DNA of 60,027 bases, taken from the NCBI GenBank assembly GCA_029865835.1, contig JARXAL010000221.1:1-60027 (forward strand). The letters run 5' to 3'. Below, piece after piece: positions 11,398 to 20,874 of the stretch. The stretch's first letter is position 1. The number at the start of each line of letters is the position of its first letter. Origin of the DNA: Verrucomicrobiaceae bacterium (GTDB lineage Bacteria; Verrucomicrobiota; Verrucomicrobiia; Verrucomicrobiales; Verrucomicrobiaceae). A model generated the notes under the pieces. The model saw only the letters and a list, made by a program, of their open reading frames with translations. It ran no database searches and was not told the DNA's origin. Position numbers and translations under genes: made by a program.

Positions 11398-11447
11398 GGT
11401 GTGAGGGATAGAATAGGGTGAATGAGACAAAAACGATCCAGAATAGA

Positions 11448-11461
11448 TGTTCTTGAGAACA
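11448..11461. promoter_or_regulatory. Putative LexA (SOS) box upstream of recA
   Basis: TGTTCTTGAGAACA = TGTTC-N4-GAACA, about 51 bp upstream of the recA ATG. Confidence 0.75.
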
Positions 11462-11573
11462 CTTTTGTGCCTTTTTGGGAGGTTCGTAAAGGAAAATGTG
11501 TCTTGGAGGTGGAAATTTTTGTCGTGGAAGGGTGGGGCTTGGAGGATGGGGCGAGAACGTGGTAGTCTGGGGG

Positions 11574-12449
11574 ATGATGCTGAAATGTCTTTCGGGGTGG
11601 CTGCCGGGGCTCTGTTTTTTGCCGACGATGATGGTGGGCCAAGAGCTGCCGGATGTGACTTCGGTGGCGGCGGATTTGGAGGTGCCTGTCATGGTGACGG
11701 ACGGTCCTGAGGCGGGTAAAAGGGTGCGAGCGGTGACGACGGGTTGGGAGGGGACGGAGGTGCATCATTCGCTTTGGTTGCCGCCGGAGTGGACGGCGAC
11801 GTCGCGGTGGCCGGTGGTTGTGGAGTTGGCGGGGAACGGGGGCTACAAGAACAAATATGGGGATGTTTGCGACGGTTCGGTGGCTGGTTGTCTGCTGGGA
11901 TACGGGATGAGCGGTGGGCGCGGGATGATTTGGGTGTGTGCGCCTTTTGTGGAGGTGGCGGGGGATGGGGCCAAGCGGAACGCGGTGAAGTGGTGGGGGG
12001 ATGTGGAGGAGACCAAGCGATATCTGAAGGCGACGGTGGCGGAGGTGTGCGAGCGGTTTGGCGGTGATTCGGAGCGCGTGGTGCTAGCGGGGTTTTCGCG
12101 CGGGAGCATCGGGTGCCATTACATCGGATTGCATGATGAGGCGATGTCGAGACTGTGGCGGGCGTTCGTTTGTCACAGTCATTTTGACGGGGTGGTAGAA
12201 AAGTGGCCGTATCCGGGGGCGGACCGGGGATCGGCGTTGGAGCGGCTGAGGAGGTTGGGGAATCGGCCGGAATGGGTCAGCCATGAGGGAGGAACAGGAC
12301 AGACGGAGACTTATTTGAAGGGCACGGGGGTAAAGGGGGAATGGACATTTGTGGCGATGCCGTATCGCAATCACACGGATGCGTGGGTACTGCGGCCCAT
12401 CCCGGAGCGGGCACGGTTGCGGGCGTGGCTGGCGGAGGCTTTGAAGTAG
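11574..12449 (+). CDS. Secreted alpha/beta hydrolase-like protein
   Basis: [31 protein letters not shown] nucleophile-elbow-like GFSRG; N-terminal hydrophobic segment. Confidence 0.65.
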   Translation: MMLKCLSGWLPGLCFLPTMMVGQELPDVTSVAADLEVPVMVTDGPEAGKRVRAVTTGWEGTEVHHSLWLPPEWTATSRWPVVVELAGNGGYKNKYGDVCDGSVAGCLLGYGMSGGRGMIWVCAPFVEVAGDGAKRNAVKWWGDVEETKRYLKATVAEVCERFGGDSERVVLAGFSRGSIGCHYIGLHDEAMSRLWRAFVCHSHFDGVVEKWPYPGADRGSALERLRRLGNRPEWVSHEGGTGQTETYLKGTGVKGEWTFVAMPYRNHTDAWVLRPIPERARLRAWLAEALK

Positions 12450-12511
12450 GCGGTCAGGGGGCTTCGGAAGTTCTTGCCAGAAGCGTTGCGACTCCCTAGG
12501 CTGGCGCCCTC

Positions 12512-12844
12512 ATGAGCCAAAGCCCTCTCGATGCCCCTTCGCCCGCACTGAATCCCGACTGGGAAAAGTTGGAGGCGAAGCCTGAATTTCGCGCGTTGCT
12601 GGTGCGCAAGCGCCAGTTCATCGTGCCGTCGTTGGTGTTCTTCATGCTGTTCTACTTGGCGTTACCCATTCTGGTCGGTTACTGGCCGGACTTGATGAAA
12701 ACGAAAGTCTGGGGCGAGGTGAACATCGCTTATGTATTCGCTCTGTCGCAGTTCTTGATGGCGTGGATCATGGCCTTTCTGTATGTCCGCGTGGCGGCGA
12801 AGTGGGACAAGTCCGCTGCGGCCATCATTCAGGGTCACGAATGA
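12512..12844 (+). CDS. DUF485 family membrane protein
   Basis: FRALLVRKRQFIVPSLVFFMLFYLALPILVGY; adjacent to the acetate symporter. Confidence 0.88.
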   Translation: MSQSPLDAPSPALNPDWEKLEAKPEFRALLVRKRQFIVPSLVFFMLFYLALPILVGYWPDLMKTKVWGEVNIAYVFALSQFLMAWIMAFLYVRVAAKWDKSAAAIIQGHE

Positions 12845-12847
12845 TTC

Positions 12848-14482
12848 TTGATGCTCTGTTCCTCCCTCGCCTTCCCCTCTCAACTCCCGATTCTCTCTCT
12901 TTCCATGGCTAATGCTCCTTTGATCATGTTCCTCGCTTTCGTGGGACTCACGCTGCTCATCACTTTTTGGGCGGCCAAGAAAAACACCGGGGCGAGCGCC
13001 TACTTTGCCGCAGGCCGAAGCATCACGGGCTGGCAAAACGGTTTGGCGGTGGCGGGCGACTACATGAGTGCGGCGAGCTTTTTGGGCATCTCGGGGATGA
13101 TTTGTTTCTCGGGTTACGACGGGTTCATGTATTCGGTGGGGTTTCTGGTGGCTTACATCACGGTGCTGCTGGTCGTGGCGGAGCCATTGCGCAATGCGGG
13201 CAAGTACACGATGGCGGATTTGTTGGCGTATCGGCTGAAGCCTCGTCCGGTGCGGGCGCTGGCATCGCTCAGCACACTGACGGTTTCGACCTTTTATATG
13301 ATCGCTCAGATGGTGGGTGCTGGGGTGATCATTCAGCGGTTGATTGGACTGCCGTTTGCACCGGCGGTGGTGGGAGTGGGGGTACTGATGCTGGTGTACG
13401 TGGTGTTTGGCGGGATGCTGGCGACGACGTGGGTGCAAATCATCAAGGCGCTGCTGTTGATCGCTGGGGCGCTGCTATTGAGCTTTTTGGTGCTGCAGTT
13501 CCATGAGTTCAGCTTCACCAAGTTCTTCAACGCGGTGGCACATGCGGACTACGGTGGCACGGCGGAGCCTAAAAATCTGATGGAGCCGGGTCTGAAGTTT
13601 GGGGTCGCGGCTGCGGGGCCCTGGGGGCCGCTGGATTTGATTTCGCTGTGTCTGGGGCTGGTGCTGGGAACGGCGGGACTTCCTCACATTTTGGTGCGTT
13701 TTTACACGGTGCCGGATGCGAAGACGGCGCGGTCGAGCGTGGTCTGGGCGATGGCGATCATTGGGGCGTTCTACATCATGACGACGTTCTTTGGTTTTGG
13801 GGCGGCGACGATCTTGGAGAAGGCCGAAATTCTCACAGCCGAGGGTAAACCGGATACCAACATGGTGGCACCAATCCTGGCCAAGCATCTGGGTGGCGAG
13901 CTTTTCTTTGCGTTTATCAGTGCCGTGGCTTTTGCGACGATCCTGGCGGTGGTGGCCGGTTTGACGATGAGTGCGAGCGCGTCGTTTGCGCATGATTTTT
14001 ATTCGAACGTGATTCATCACGGCAAAGAGAACCGGCCGGGGATGGAGATTCGGGTGGCCCGGATCACGGCGTTTTGTGTGGGGGCGGTGAGTATCGGGAT
14101 CGCGATTTATCTGGGGCCCAGCGTGAATGCGGCATTCCTGGTGGGGCTGGCGTTTGCGGTGGCGGCGTCGGCGAATTTGCCGGTGATTGTGCTGAGTGTG
14201 TTTTGGAAGCGATTCAACACGAGTGGGGCAGTGGCTGGGCTGGCGGTGGGGTTGATTTCGTCGATTGTGCTAATCATGCTGAGCCCGAACGGCGTGTTTG
14301 GCAAGGCGGGGGCGATTTTCCCCTTGGAGAATCCAGGGATTGTGAGCATTCCCATCGGTTTTCTGGCCGCCTGGTTGGGCACGATCCTGACGGCGCGTGA
14401 TCCAGCTGCGGAGGCGAAGTTCGCTGAGCTGAGGGTGCGGGCACATACTGGATTGGGATCTGAAAAGGCGACCTCCCACTAG
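12848..14482 (+). CDS. actP: Cation/acetate symporter (SSS family)
   Basis: ASAYFAAGRSITGWQNGLAVAGDYMSAASFLGISGMI, GTAGLPHILVRFYTVPDAKTARSSVVWA. True start may be downstream (MANAPLIMF). Confidence 0.93.
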   Translation: MMLCSSLAFPSQLPILSLSMANAPLIMFLAFVGLTLLITFWAAKKNTGASAYFAAGRSITGWQNGLAVAGDYMSAASFLGISGMICFSGYDGFMYSVGFLVAYITVLLVVAEPLRNAGKYTMADLLAYRLKPRPVRALASLSTLTVSTFYMIAQMVGAGVIIQRLIGLPFAPAVVGVGVLMLVYVVFGGMLATTWVQIIKALLLIAGALLLSFLVLQFHEFSFTKFFNAVAHADYGGTAEPKNLMEPGLKFGVAAAGPWGPLDLISLCLGLVLGTAGLPHILVRFYTVPDAKTARSSVVWAMAIIGAFYIMTTFFGFGAATILEKAEILTAEGKPDTNMVAPILAKHLGGELFFAFISAVAFATILAVVAGLTMSASASFAHDFYSNVIHHGKENRPGMEIRVARITAFCVGAVSIGIAIYLGPSVNAAFLVGLAFAVAASANLPVIVLSVFWKRFNTSGAVAGLAVGLISSIVLIMLSPNGVFGKAGAIFPLENPGIVSIPIGFLAAWLGTILTARDPAAEAKFAELRVRAHTGLGSEKATSH

Positions 14483-14559
14483 AACGAACGCATCAGTTCT
14501 GAGACTGTGACTGGCCAAAGCCCACAATAGGCACTAGCATCGACTCCATTTCCATACCC

Positions 14560-15444
14560 GTGACCAATCCAACACCTTCCGACACGCCCCCTCCCTCCGC
14601 CCCCACACCTCGCCGGGCAGCCTCTTCCTCAGCGGCCAAGAAGGCGGTTTCAAAGGCTAGTGAGGCGGCACCACCGCGTGCAGGCGGGCGGCCGGCTTTT
14701 GCGAGAAAGAACCCTGCGGCCTATCGTGGCGGCAGGGTGCGTGACAGAAAGGTCGAACCAGAGGAGGAGATTCCCGCAGAAGAGCCAAAGATTGAGGCGG
14801 TGGAGCCTGCCGAAATTCAGCCACCAAAGGCTGTTTTGAGCGAGGTGCATTCCGAATCGAGTGACACTCAGCCCGATGCCGCTCCCCCGAGGGAGGATAG
14901 CGGGGTGCGCCAGGAACATTCGTCAAACCCGCAACGTGAGCCCCGGCGTGACCAACGTCCGCAGGATCGAGATCAGCGGCCGTATGATCGTGAGCCGCGT
15001 CCGCACGACCGGGATCAACGGCCTTATGATCGTGATCGTGATCGTGATCGTGGCCCGCGACCCAATCGCCCCGAGCGGTCTGACAGGCCGGACCGATGGG
15101 ATCGACCCCCCGCACCACGTCCTGAGCGGCCATCGTTTGATCTGCGAGAGCTTTCGGATAAAGCCTGGCAGCTCTTTTCCGCCGAGTTGCGCGAGGAAGG
15201 GGTGACTTTCGTGGATGATACGGACGCTGAGAAGCTGACGAATCGCTGCTTCAAGCTTGCTGAGATCTTCATTAGGCAGCGGCAGCGGCGGTTGAGTTCT
15301 GTCTCGGGCTCGTCTTTGCCCGAGGAGCGCCGTAGGGACGAATCGCGCTCGACTCAACCCCAGCCTGCAAGACAGGAACTTCCTGCCGAGGAACGCACAG
15401 CCGAACCTTCCAATGAGGAAGACGGTGATAGAGATTTGGCTTGA
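14560..15444 (+). CDS. Low-complexity Arg/Asp/Pro-rich hypothetical protein with a short folded C-terminal region
   Basis: DRDQRPYDREPRPHDRDQRPYDRDRDRDRGPRPNRPERSDRPDRWDRP followed by SFDLRELSDKAWQLFSAELREEGVTFVDDTDAEKLTNRCFKLAEIFI. Confidence 0.65.
   Translation: MTNPTPSDTPPPSAPTPRRAASSSAAKKAVSKASEAAPPRAGGRPAFARKNPAAYRGGRVRDRKVEPEEEIPAEEPKIEAVEPAEIQPPKAVLSEVHSESSDTQPDAAPPREDSGVRQEHSSNPQREPRRDQRPQDRDQRPYDREPRPHDRDQRPYDRDRDRDRGPRPNRPERSDRPDRWDRPPAPRPERPSFDLRELSDKAWQLFSAELREEGVTFVDDTDAEKLTNRCFKLAEIFIRQRQRRLSSVSGSSLPEERRRDESRSTQPQPARQELPAEERTAEPSNEEDGDRDLA
15028..15051. repeat. Tandem hexamer (GATCGT)x4 inside a coding region
   Basis: GATCGTGATCGTGATCGTGATCGT read directly. Confidence 0.9.
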
Positions 15445-15458
15445 TCAGCCTCGATTTT

Positions 15459-16988
15459 TCATCGGCGCCACTGATAGACCCACTTCTCGGAGATGGTCTT
15501 TTCGGCTTGTTTGAGTTCGGCGCTCATTTCGATAAGCTTTGAGCTTTCTGGGACGCGGATTTGGAAGAAGGCACGCCAGCCTTTGGTTTCGGGATTTTTC
15601 ATGACTCGGGCGTCAAGGACCTCGGCTTTGTCGCCACCGGTGAGCTCCACTTTGACTTCGGGCACCCAATCGGCGGGCGGAGCTGGGTCAGTAAGGCCGC
15701 GGGAGAAATCGACGACGTAGAGGTGGTCGGTGGTGGACTTCATGACGAAGCCGCGCCGGGTGGCGAGGACTTTGGCGAGGAGGCCCGGGACATGTTCCTC
15801 AAGCCAGTCGAGGCGGTATTCGAAGTTGAGAGGTTCTTCGGGTGTGGTGGGGATGGTTTTGGGCTGCCAGAAGGCAACGATGTTGTCCCAGGTCTCCTCA
15901 CCGGTGGAGAGTTCGACGAGACCGACGCTGCCCTCGCCAAAGCCTTTGATGGGCTCGACCCAGACGGCGGGGCGGAGGTGGTAGTTGGCTTCGAGATCCT
16001 CGAAGTTCTTGAAGTCCCGGTCGCGTTCGCCGAGGCCGAAGCCTTTTAATTTGGGTACCTCAAAGAAGCTGAGGCGCATGTCGCGGCCGTTGTCGAGGGG
16101 ACGCCAGAGGGTGGGGCCGCCTTCGACTTCGATCTGGAGGCCGTCGGAGTCATGGACTTCGGGGCGGAAGTCGTAGGGTTTCGGGTGGGTGTTCTCGCCA
16201 TACCAGAACATGGAGGAGAAGGGGGCGAGGCCGAGCATTTTGACGGGTTTGCGCACGTAGAGGCTGCCAGTGACGAACATGCCAGTGGTTTTGCCGGGCA
16301 TGGTGGAGAAGCGGTAGGCACCGGTGATGCTGGGTCCGTTGAGGAGGGCGAGGCAGGTAAAGAGTTTGTCGTCCTTGGCGGGGGGGACGATCCAAAAATG
16401 GGTGAAGTCGGGGAACTCTTCCGGCGCACCGCCGATGGTGTTAACGGCGACGCCTCGGGCGGAGATGCCATAGCCGAGTTCGGTGGTGACGGAGCGGAAG
16501 TAGCTGGCACCCATGAAGACGAGGAACTCGAAGCGGCGGTCGGCCACGCTATTTGGCGCGAGGATGCGGAAGCCGGCGTATCCGGAAGGAGCGGCTGCGT
16601 TGGCGGGGACTTTGACGCCGCCGTAGTCGAAGAGTTTGGTGTCGAAGGGGATGGGTTCGGTCTTGCCGGGGACGAGGTTGAAGAAGCCGACGGGTTTTTT
16701 AAACATCCAGCCGGGGTGGAAGAATTCGACGCGGAAGGTGTCGTCAGGGCTGGTGAAGAGGGCTTTTTCAGGGATGAAACGGATTTGCCGATGGTCGTCG
16801 TATTTCAGGCCTTCGTAGAAGGGGTCCAAATTGGCAGGTGGGGCTTCGTAAGGAGCGCGGGCGAGTTCCTGAGCGAGTTTTTGGAGGCTTTCGAAGTCGG
16901 TGACCTGGAGGTAATCCGGCGCGGCGGACAGGCAGGTGACCAAGGCGAAACTGACGACGACGAGACGCAGCGGAAGGGATGGCTTCAT
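15459..16988 (-). CDS. opgG: Glucan biosynthesis protein G-like (periplasmic, OpgG/MdoG family)
   Basis: FESLQKLAQELARAPYEAPPANLDPFYEGLKYDDHRQIRF, GYAGFRILAPNS, LGASYFR-like motifs. Confidence 0.88.
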   Translation of the reverse strand: MKPSLPLRLVVVSFALVTCLSAAPDYLQVTDFESLQKLAQELARAPYEAPPANLDPFYEGLKYDDHRQIRFIPEKALFTSPDDTFRVEFFHPGWMFKKPVGFFNLVPGKTEPIPFDTKLFDYGGVKVPANAAAPSGYAGFRILAPNSVADRRFEFLVFMGASYFRSVTTELGYGISARGVAVNTIGGAPEEFPDFTHFWIVPPAKDDKLFTCLALLNGPSITGAYRFSTMPGKTTGMFVTGSLYVRKPVKMLGLAPFSSMFWYGENTHPKPYDFRPEVHDSDGLQIEVEGGPTLWRPLDNGRDMRLSFFEVPKLKGFGLGERDRDFKNFEDLEANYHLRPAVWVEPIKGFGEGSVGLVELSTGEETWDNIVAFWQPKTIPTTPEEPLNFEYRLDWLEEHVPGLLAKVLATRRGFVMKSTTDHLYVVDFSRGLTDPAPPADWVPEVKVELTGGDKAEVLDARVMKNPETKGWRAFFQIRVPESSKLIEMSAELKQAEKTISEKWVYQWRR

Positions 16989-17100
16989 GTTAAGATGTAA
17001 GTGGAGAATGCTTGCTCGCGGCGGGGAGTCAACCAGAGGGATGAAAGCGTTTGAATAAACTCCTCGCCCCCGGCGTCGAAACCATTACCTTGCCCCCTTA

Positions 17101-17715
17101 ATGCCTGCCGCTGCTGCCGCGCCCGAAACTGGAGAAGATGCCGTCCTCGACATCGACCTGGTTCGGCGCTGCCAAGCGGGAGACACCCGTGCGTTTGACG
17201 CGCTGGTGACCAAATACCGGGGTCGGGTCTATGCCATGGCTTATCATCTCGTCCAAAATGAAACCGAAGCGTGGGACCTCGCCCAGGAGGCCTTCATCAA
17301 GGCTTGGCGGGCGGTGTCCAGCTTCAAGGGCGATTCGGCGTTTTACACCTGGCTGTTCCGAATCACTCACAACGTGGCTTACGACTGGCTCAGGAAGAAA
17401 AAAATTCGGGCGGACGGGAATGAATTTGATGATTCCAGGGCGGACCACGGGGTAGCTGCTGGCGCGGAAACGGTGGCTCGAGCCGTGCCGGCGCCCGATA
17501 CCGCGATGAAGCAGGCGGAGTTGGGGCAGCGGATTCGCGAGGCAATTGCCCTGCTGTCCCCCGACCATCAGCAGGTGATCCTGCTGCGGGAGGTCGAAGG
17601 TCTCGCCTATGAGGAAATCGCTAGCGCCATGAAATGCTCCGTCGGCACGGTCATGTCCCGTCTCTTTTACGCACGCAAAAAACTCCAGGAAATCCTACAC
17701 GATCTACGCCCATGA
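17101..17715 (+). CDS. ECF-type RNA polymerase sigma factor
   Basis: AFDALVTKYRGRVYAMAYHLVQNETEAWDLAQEAFIKAWRAV ... VILLREVEGLAYEEIASAMKCSVGTVMSRLFYARKKL. Confidence 0.93.
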   Translation: MPAAAAAPETGEDAVLDIDLVRRCQAGDTRAFDALVTKYRGRVYAMAYHLVQNETEAWDLAQEAFIKAWRAVSSFKGDSAFYTWLFRITHNVAYDWLRKKKIRADGNEFDDSRADHGVAAGAETVARAVPAPDTAMKQAELGQRIREAIALLSPDHQQVILLREVEGLAYEEIASAMKCSVGTVMSRLFYARKKLQEILHDLRP

Positions 17716-18365
17716 AAACCACACCAGAGAATCAAGATGCCACGCCGCCTGATTGGATGCGCTGGCTGGATGGGGAAATGCCCGCCGGCGAACGTGCCGC
17801 GTTTGAGCGAGAGTTGGCCGGTGACCCTGGCCTGCAAGCCGAAGTGGAAGCTGCCCGTCATCTCAGCGCGATGCTCAAGCAGGAGCTGCCCGCTGAGATG
17901 AGCATTCCGCATGCGGATTTTTTCAACTCTCAAATTCAAGTGAGGCTGTCGCAGATGGAGGCTGAAGAGCGTCGGTCCGTGCCTGTTGCGGCGAGCCCGT
18001 GGCTGGGCTGGCTTCGAATGCCGTGGCTGATCGGTGCCGCAGCGGTGGTGGTTGCCCTTTTGGCCGTGCGGCGAGATGAGGCACCGAGCTCTGAGTCGAA
18101 CACGCTGGTGATGAGCACTTATGCGCCGAATCCAAAAGTGGTGGTGAATGCGTTTCATTCTGACGCGGCCGAAGCGACTGTGTTGATGCTGGAAGGTTTG
18201 GAAGAATTGCCGGCGGACCGCAAGGTGGTGGGCTGGCATTTGGACAGTGGGCTGACTGATCCTGCCTCGATGAGCACGGCTTTTTCGGGTCCTTCGGGCG
18301 AGGTTGAGGTGGTCATGACGCGCGATGCGAGAAATCAGCCCCGTCTATGGGTGCCCCGCAGTTAG
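17712..18365 (+). CDS. Membrane anti-sigma factor-like protein
   Basis: ATGA overlap with sigma gene; MRWLDGEMPAGERAAFERELAGDPGL N-terminus and one TM segment. Confidence 0.75.
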   Translation: MKTTPENQDATPPDWMRWLDGEMPAGERAAFERELAGDPGLQAEVEAARHLSAMLKQELPAEMSIPHADFFNSQIQVRLSQMEAEERRSVPVAASPWLGWLRMPWLIGAAAVVVALLAVRRDEAPSSESNTLVMSTYAPNPKVVVNAFHSDAAEATVLMLEGLEELPADRKVVGWHLDSGLTDPASMSTAFSGPSGEVEVVMTRDARNQPRLWVPRS

Positions 18366-18371
18366 ACCCCC

Positions 18372-18893
18372 ATGAATCGCTCTCTTTTCCTCTTGGTTGT
18401 GGTTTGGCTTGTCGCAAGCGGCACGCCCTGGCTGTCAGCCCAGCCAGTGCCACCGCCGGCCAGTCCGGCCGCTCGGCCCGCCACGGATGGCAAGGTTTGG
18501 GGGGCGTTGGTTTATGCCACGGACTCAAAGGAAAAGCTTACCGGCGTGAAGTCAGAGCCGTCGAAGTTTCTGCCGGATATGGATCAAAAGTTGGCCAAAG
18601 TCTTTCCGTGGACGCACTTCGAGATTGTCGGACAGCACACGCAGGACGTCTTTCGGGAATATGAGTCGTGGGTGGTGCCTTCGGCGGATTTGTTTTTGAA
18701 AGTCGACTCCAAGGGGCCAGATGCCGGGGGAGGGGTGCACCTGCATTTGCAATTTTGGCGACAAGAGCAGGTGCTTCTAAAAACCGACGCACTCTTGCGG
18801 CCCAAGAGCCCGCTTTTTATTTCTGGTCCGAAGTGGCGGGATGGCCAATTGCTCTTTGTGCTGGTGTTGGCAGACGAAACGACGCCCCAGTGA
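18372..18893 (+). CDS. Secreted hypothetical protein
   Basis: Signal-peptide-like MNRSLFLLVVVWLVASGTPWLSAQ; no recognisable family. Confidence 0.6.
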   Translation: MNRSLFLLVVVWLVASGTPWLSAQPVPPPASPAARPATDGKVWGALVYATDSKEKLTGVKSEPSKFLPDMDQKLAKVFPWTHFEIVGQHTQDVFREYESWVVPSADLFLKVDSKGPDAGGGVHLHLQFWRQEQVLLKTDALLRPKSPLFISGPKWRDGQLLFVLVLADETTPQ

Positions 18894-18974
18894 CGTCCGA
18901 CGATTGAAGGAGAAACAGCAGCGAATTGCTGGACCGAAGGTAGAAAAACGCGCCTCCTAGCGTATAAATCGTCC

Positions 18975-19589
18975 TTGATCATGCCAATCCGCCTTCTCCC
19001 GCTCCTCCTTTCATCCAGTCTCTTGGCTGCGAATCTTTCCGCCCAAGAGGTGAAGCCCGCGACGGATCCTCATGCCGCACACGCCGCACATGGCTCGGTT
19101 CCCGGGCTGAAGAAAGAGCTGTATGAGGGCCTCACTGAGGTGGACTTCATGAAGTTGGGAGACAAACCGAAGACCGTGAAAGTGGTCCTGATCGCCACCT
19201 TTTCAGACGACAATCACGGAATGAATTTCAACGGCTACTCGAAAGGCGCCGCGACTTGGTTCGTGCCGGTGGGCTGGACCGTTGAGGTGGAGTTCATCAA
19301 TCCCAGCCCGGTGCCACACAGTGCCATTGTGATCGAGCAGGCGGACACTAAAAAACTTCAAGTGGCCGAGCCCTGGTTTGAGGGTGGCGCGGTCGAAAAA
19401 CACATTCAAGGCATTGCCGTATCGAAAGCGAAGTTCACCTTCACGGCTGATGAAGAGGGCGAGTATGCGTTTGCCTGTGGCTTTCCAGCGCACGCCATCG
19501 CAGGCCACTGGGTAGGCCTCGAAGTCACTGCGGAAGGGACGAAGCCGATGCTGAAGTTGGGAGATGCGGAAGCCAAAGAGATCAAATAG
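18975..19589 (+). CDS. Cupredoxin / sulfocyanin-like periplasmic copper protein
   Basis: NPSPVPHSAIVIEQ ... EEGEYAFACGFPAHAIAGHWVGLEV; N-terminal His-rich DPHAAHAAHGS after signal peptide. Confidence 0.7.
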   Translation: MIMPIRLLPLLLSSSLLAANLSAQEVKPATDPHAAHAAHGSVPGLKKELYEGLTEVDFMKLGDKPKTVKVVLIATFSDDNHGMNFNGYSKGAATWFVPVGWTVEVEFINPSPVPHSAIVIEQADTKKLQVAEPWFEGGAVEKHIQGIAVSKAKFTFTADEEGEYAFACGFPAHAIAGHWVGLEVTAEGTKPMLKLGDAEAKEIK

Positions 19590-19670
19590 GTACTCATCCT
19601 TATCATCGGCCGGGTGGCGACGAAACGCGGTTCCGGCACGGCTCTTGCTCCTCAGGGTTGGCCCACCAAG

Positions 19671-19698
19671 TTGACATCTACTGTCCAACCCCTATTCT
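19671..19698 (+). promoter_or_regulatory. Candidate sigma70-like promoter for the cysJ-like gene
   Basis: TTGACA-N16-TATTCT upstream of the ATG at about 19720. Confidence 0.4.
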
Positions 19699-19719
19699 GC
19701 CGACCCTTTTTTGACACTC

Positions 19720-20874
19720 ATGAGCACCCCCGTCCCTGGAAAACCGGTCTATAACGTCAAGAACCCGTTCATCGCGCATCTGAAGCAAGCGTATGATCTA
19801 TCGACACCAGAGGCGCCAAAAAACACGCGGCATTACGAGATCGATTTATCCGGATCCGGCTTAGAGTACCTCCCTGGCGATAGTTTGGCTGTGCTTGGAA
19901 CCAATGACCCGGTTTTGGTCAGCGACACGCTAGCGGCGTTGGGCTTTACGGGGGATGAAGTCGTGACCCACCCAAAAGGTGGTGAAGCTTCGATCCGTCA
20001 GATGCTGACAGAGTACTACTTGATTACCGAGCCCGACAAAAAACTGATGGCGGCCATTGTTGAGAAAACGGGTGGCGAGTCCTTATTGGCACCACTGCTC
20101 GATCCGGAAAAGAAGGAGGAGCTGAAAAGCTACCTTTGGGGTCGGTTTGTGATTGATTTGCTTTTGGAGAACCCAATGGCAAAGTTTGAGCCACAGGAGT
20201 TTTGTGGTGTCCTCAAGAAACTGAACATCCGTCTTTACTCGATTTCTTCGAGCCAGAAGGCAGTGGGTGAGGAAGTGCATCTGACGGTGGCGACTGTGCG
20301 ATTCAACAGCCATGGGCGTGAACGCGGGGGAGTGGCCTCGACCTTTCTGTCGCGAATTGATTCCAGCATCGCCATCCCGGTTTTTGTGAATCCAGGCAAG
20401 GGATTTCGCCTGCCCGAACCGGAGGAAGAAACGCCTGTCATCATGTGCGGTCCAGGGACGGGGATTGCTCCCTTCCGCGCATTCCTTCAAGAGCGGAAAG
20501 CCACCAACGCCAAGGGTAAAGCGTGGCTCTTTTTTGGCGAGGTCAGCAGTAAGAGTTGCTCCTTTTACAAAGACGAATTCGACGCCTATTTGGCTGACGG
20601 AACCTTGAGGCGGCTTGATTGCGCATGGTCCCGTGATCAAGCTGAGAAGATCTATGTGCAGCACAAGATGATCGAAGCAGGCGCTGAATTCTGGGCCTGG
20701 CTTGAGCAAGGAGCTCTCTTTTACGTCTGTGGTGATGCCTCGCGCATGGCGGTCGATGTCGACAAAGCCTTGCATTCCCTCATTGAGACACACGGCGGCA
20801 AGACCAGTGAAGAAGCTGCTGCCTACGTGGAGCAAATGAAGAAGGACAAGCGCTATCGACGCGACGTTTATTGA
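19720..20874 (+). CDS. Sulfite reductase flavoprotein alpha-type subunit (FAD/NADP domain, no flavodoxin domain)
   Basis: KNTRHYEIDLSGSGLEYLPGDSLAVL, RLYSISSSQ, GPGTGIAPFRAFLQER, YVCGDASRMAVDVDKAL. Confidence 0.9.
   Translation: MSTPVPGKPVYNVKNPFIAHLKQAYDLSTPEAPKNTRHYEIDLSGSGLEYLPGDSLAVLGTNDPVLVSDTLAALGFTGDEVVTHPKGGEASIRQMLTEYYLITEPDKKLMAAIVEKTGGESLLAPLLDPEKKEELKSYLWGRFVIDLLLENPMAKFEPQEFCGVLKKLNIRLYSISSSQKAVGEEVHLTVATVRFNSHGRERGGVASTFLSRIDSSIAIPVFVNPGKGFRLPEPEEETPVIMCGPGTGIAPFRAFLQERKATNAKGKAWLFFGEVSSKSCSFYKDEFDAYLADGTLRRLDCAWSRDQAEKIYVQHKMIEAGAEFWAWLEQGALFYVCGDASRMAVDVDKALHSLIETHGGKTSEEAAAYVEQMKKDKRYRRDVY

Noticed and set aside
10462-11421. 319-aa plus-strand ORF opposite recA
   Set aside because: Gly/Val/Asp-biased translation with no domain; typical high-GC shadow ORF antisense to an unmistakable recA.
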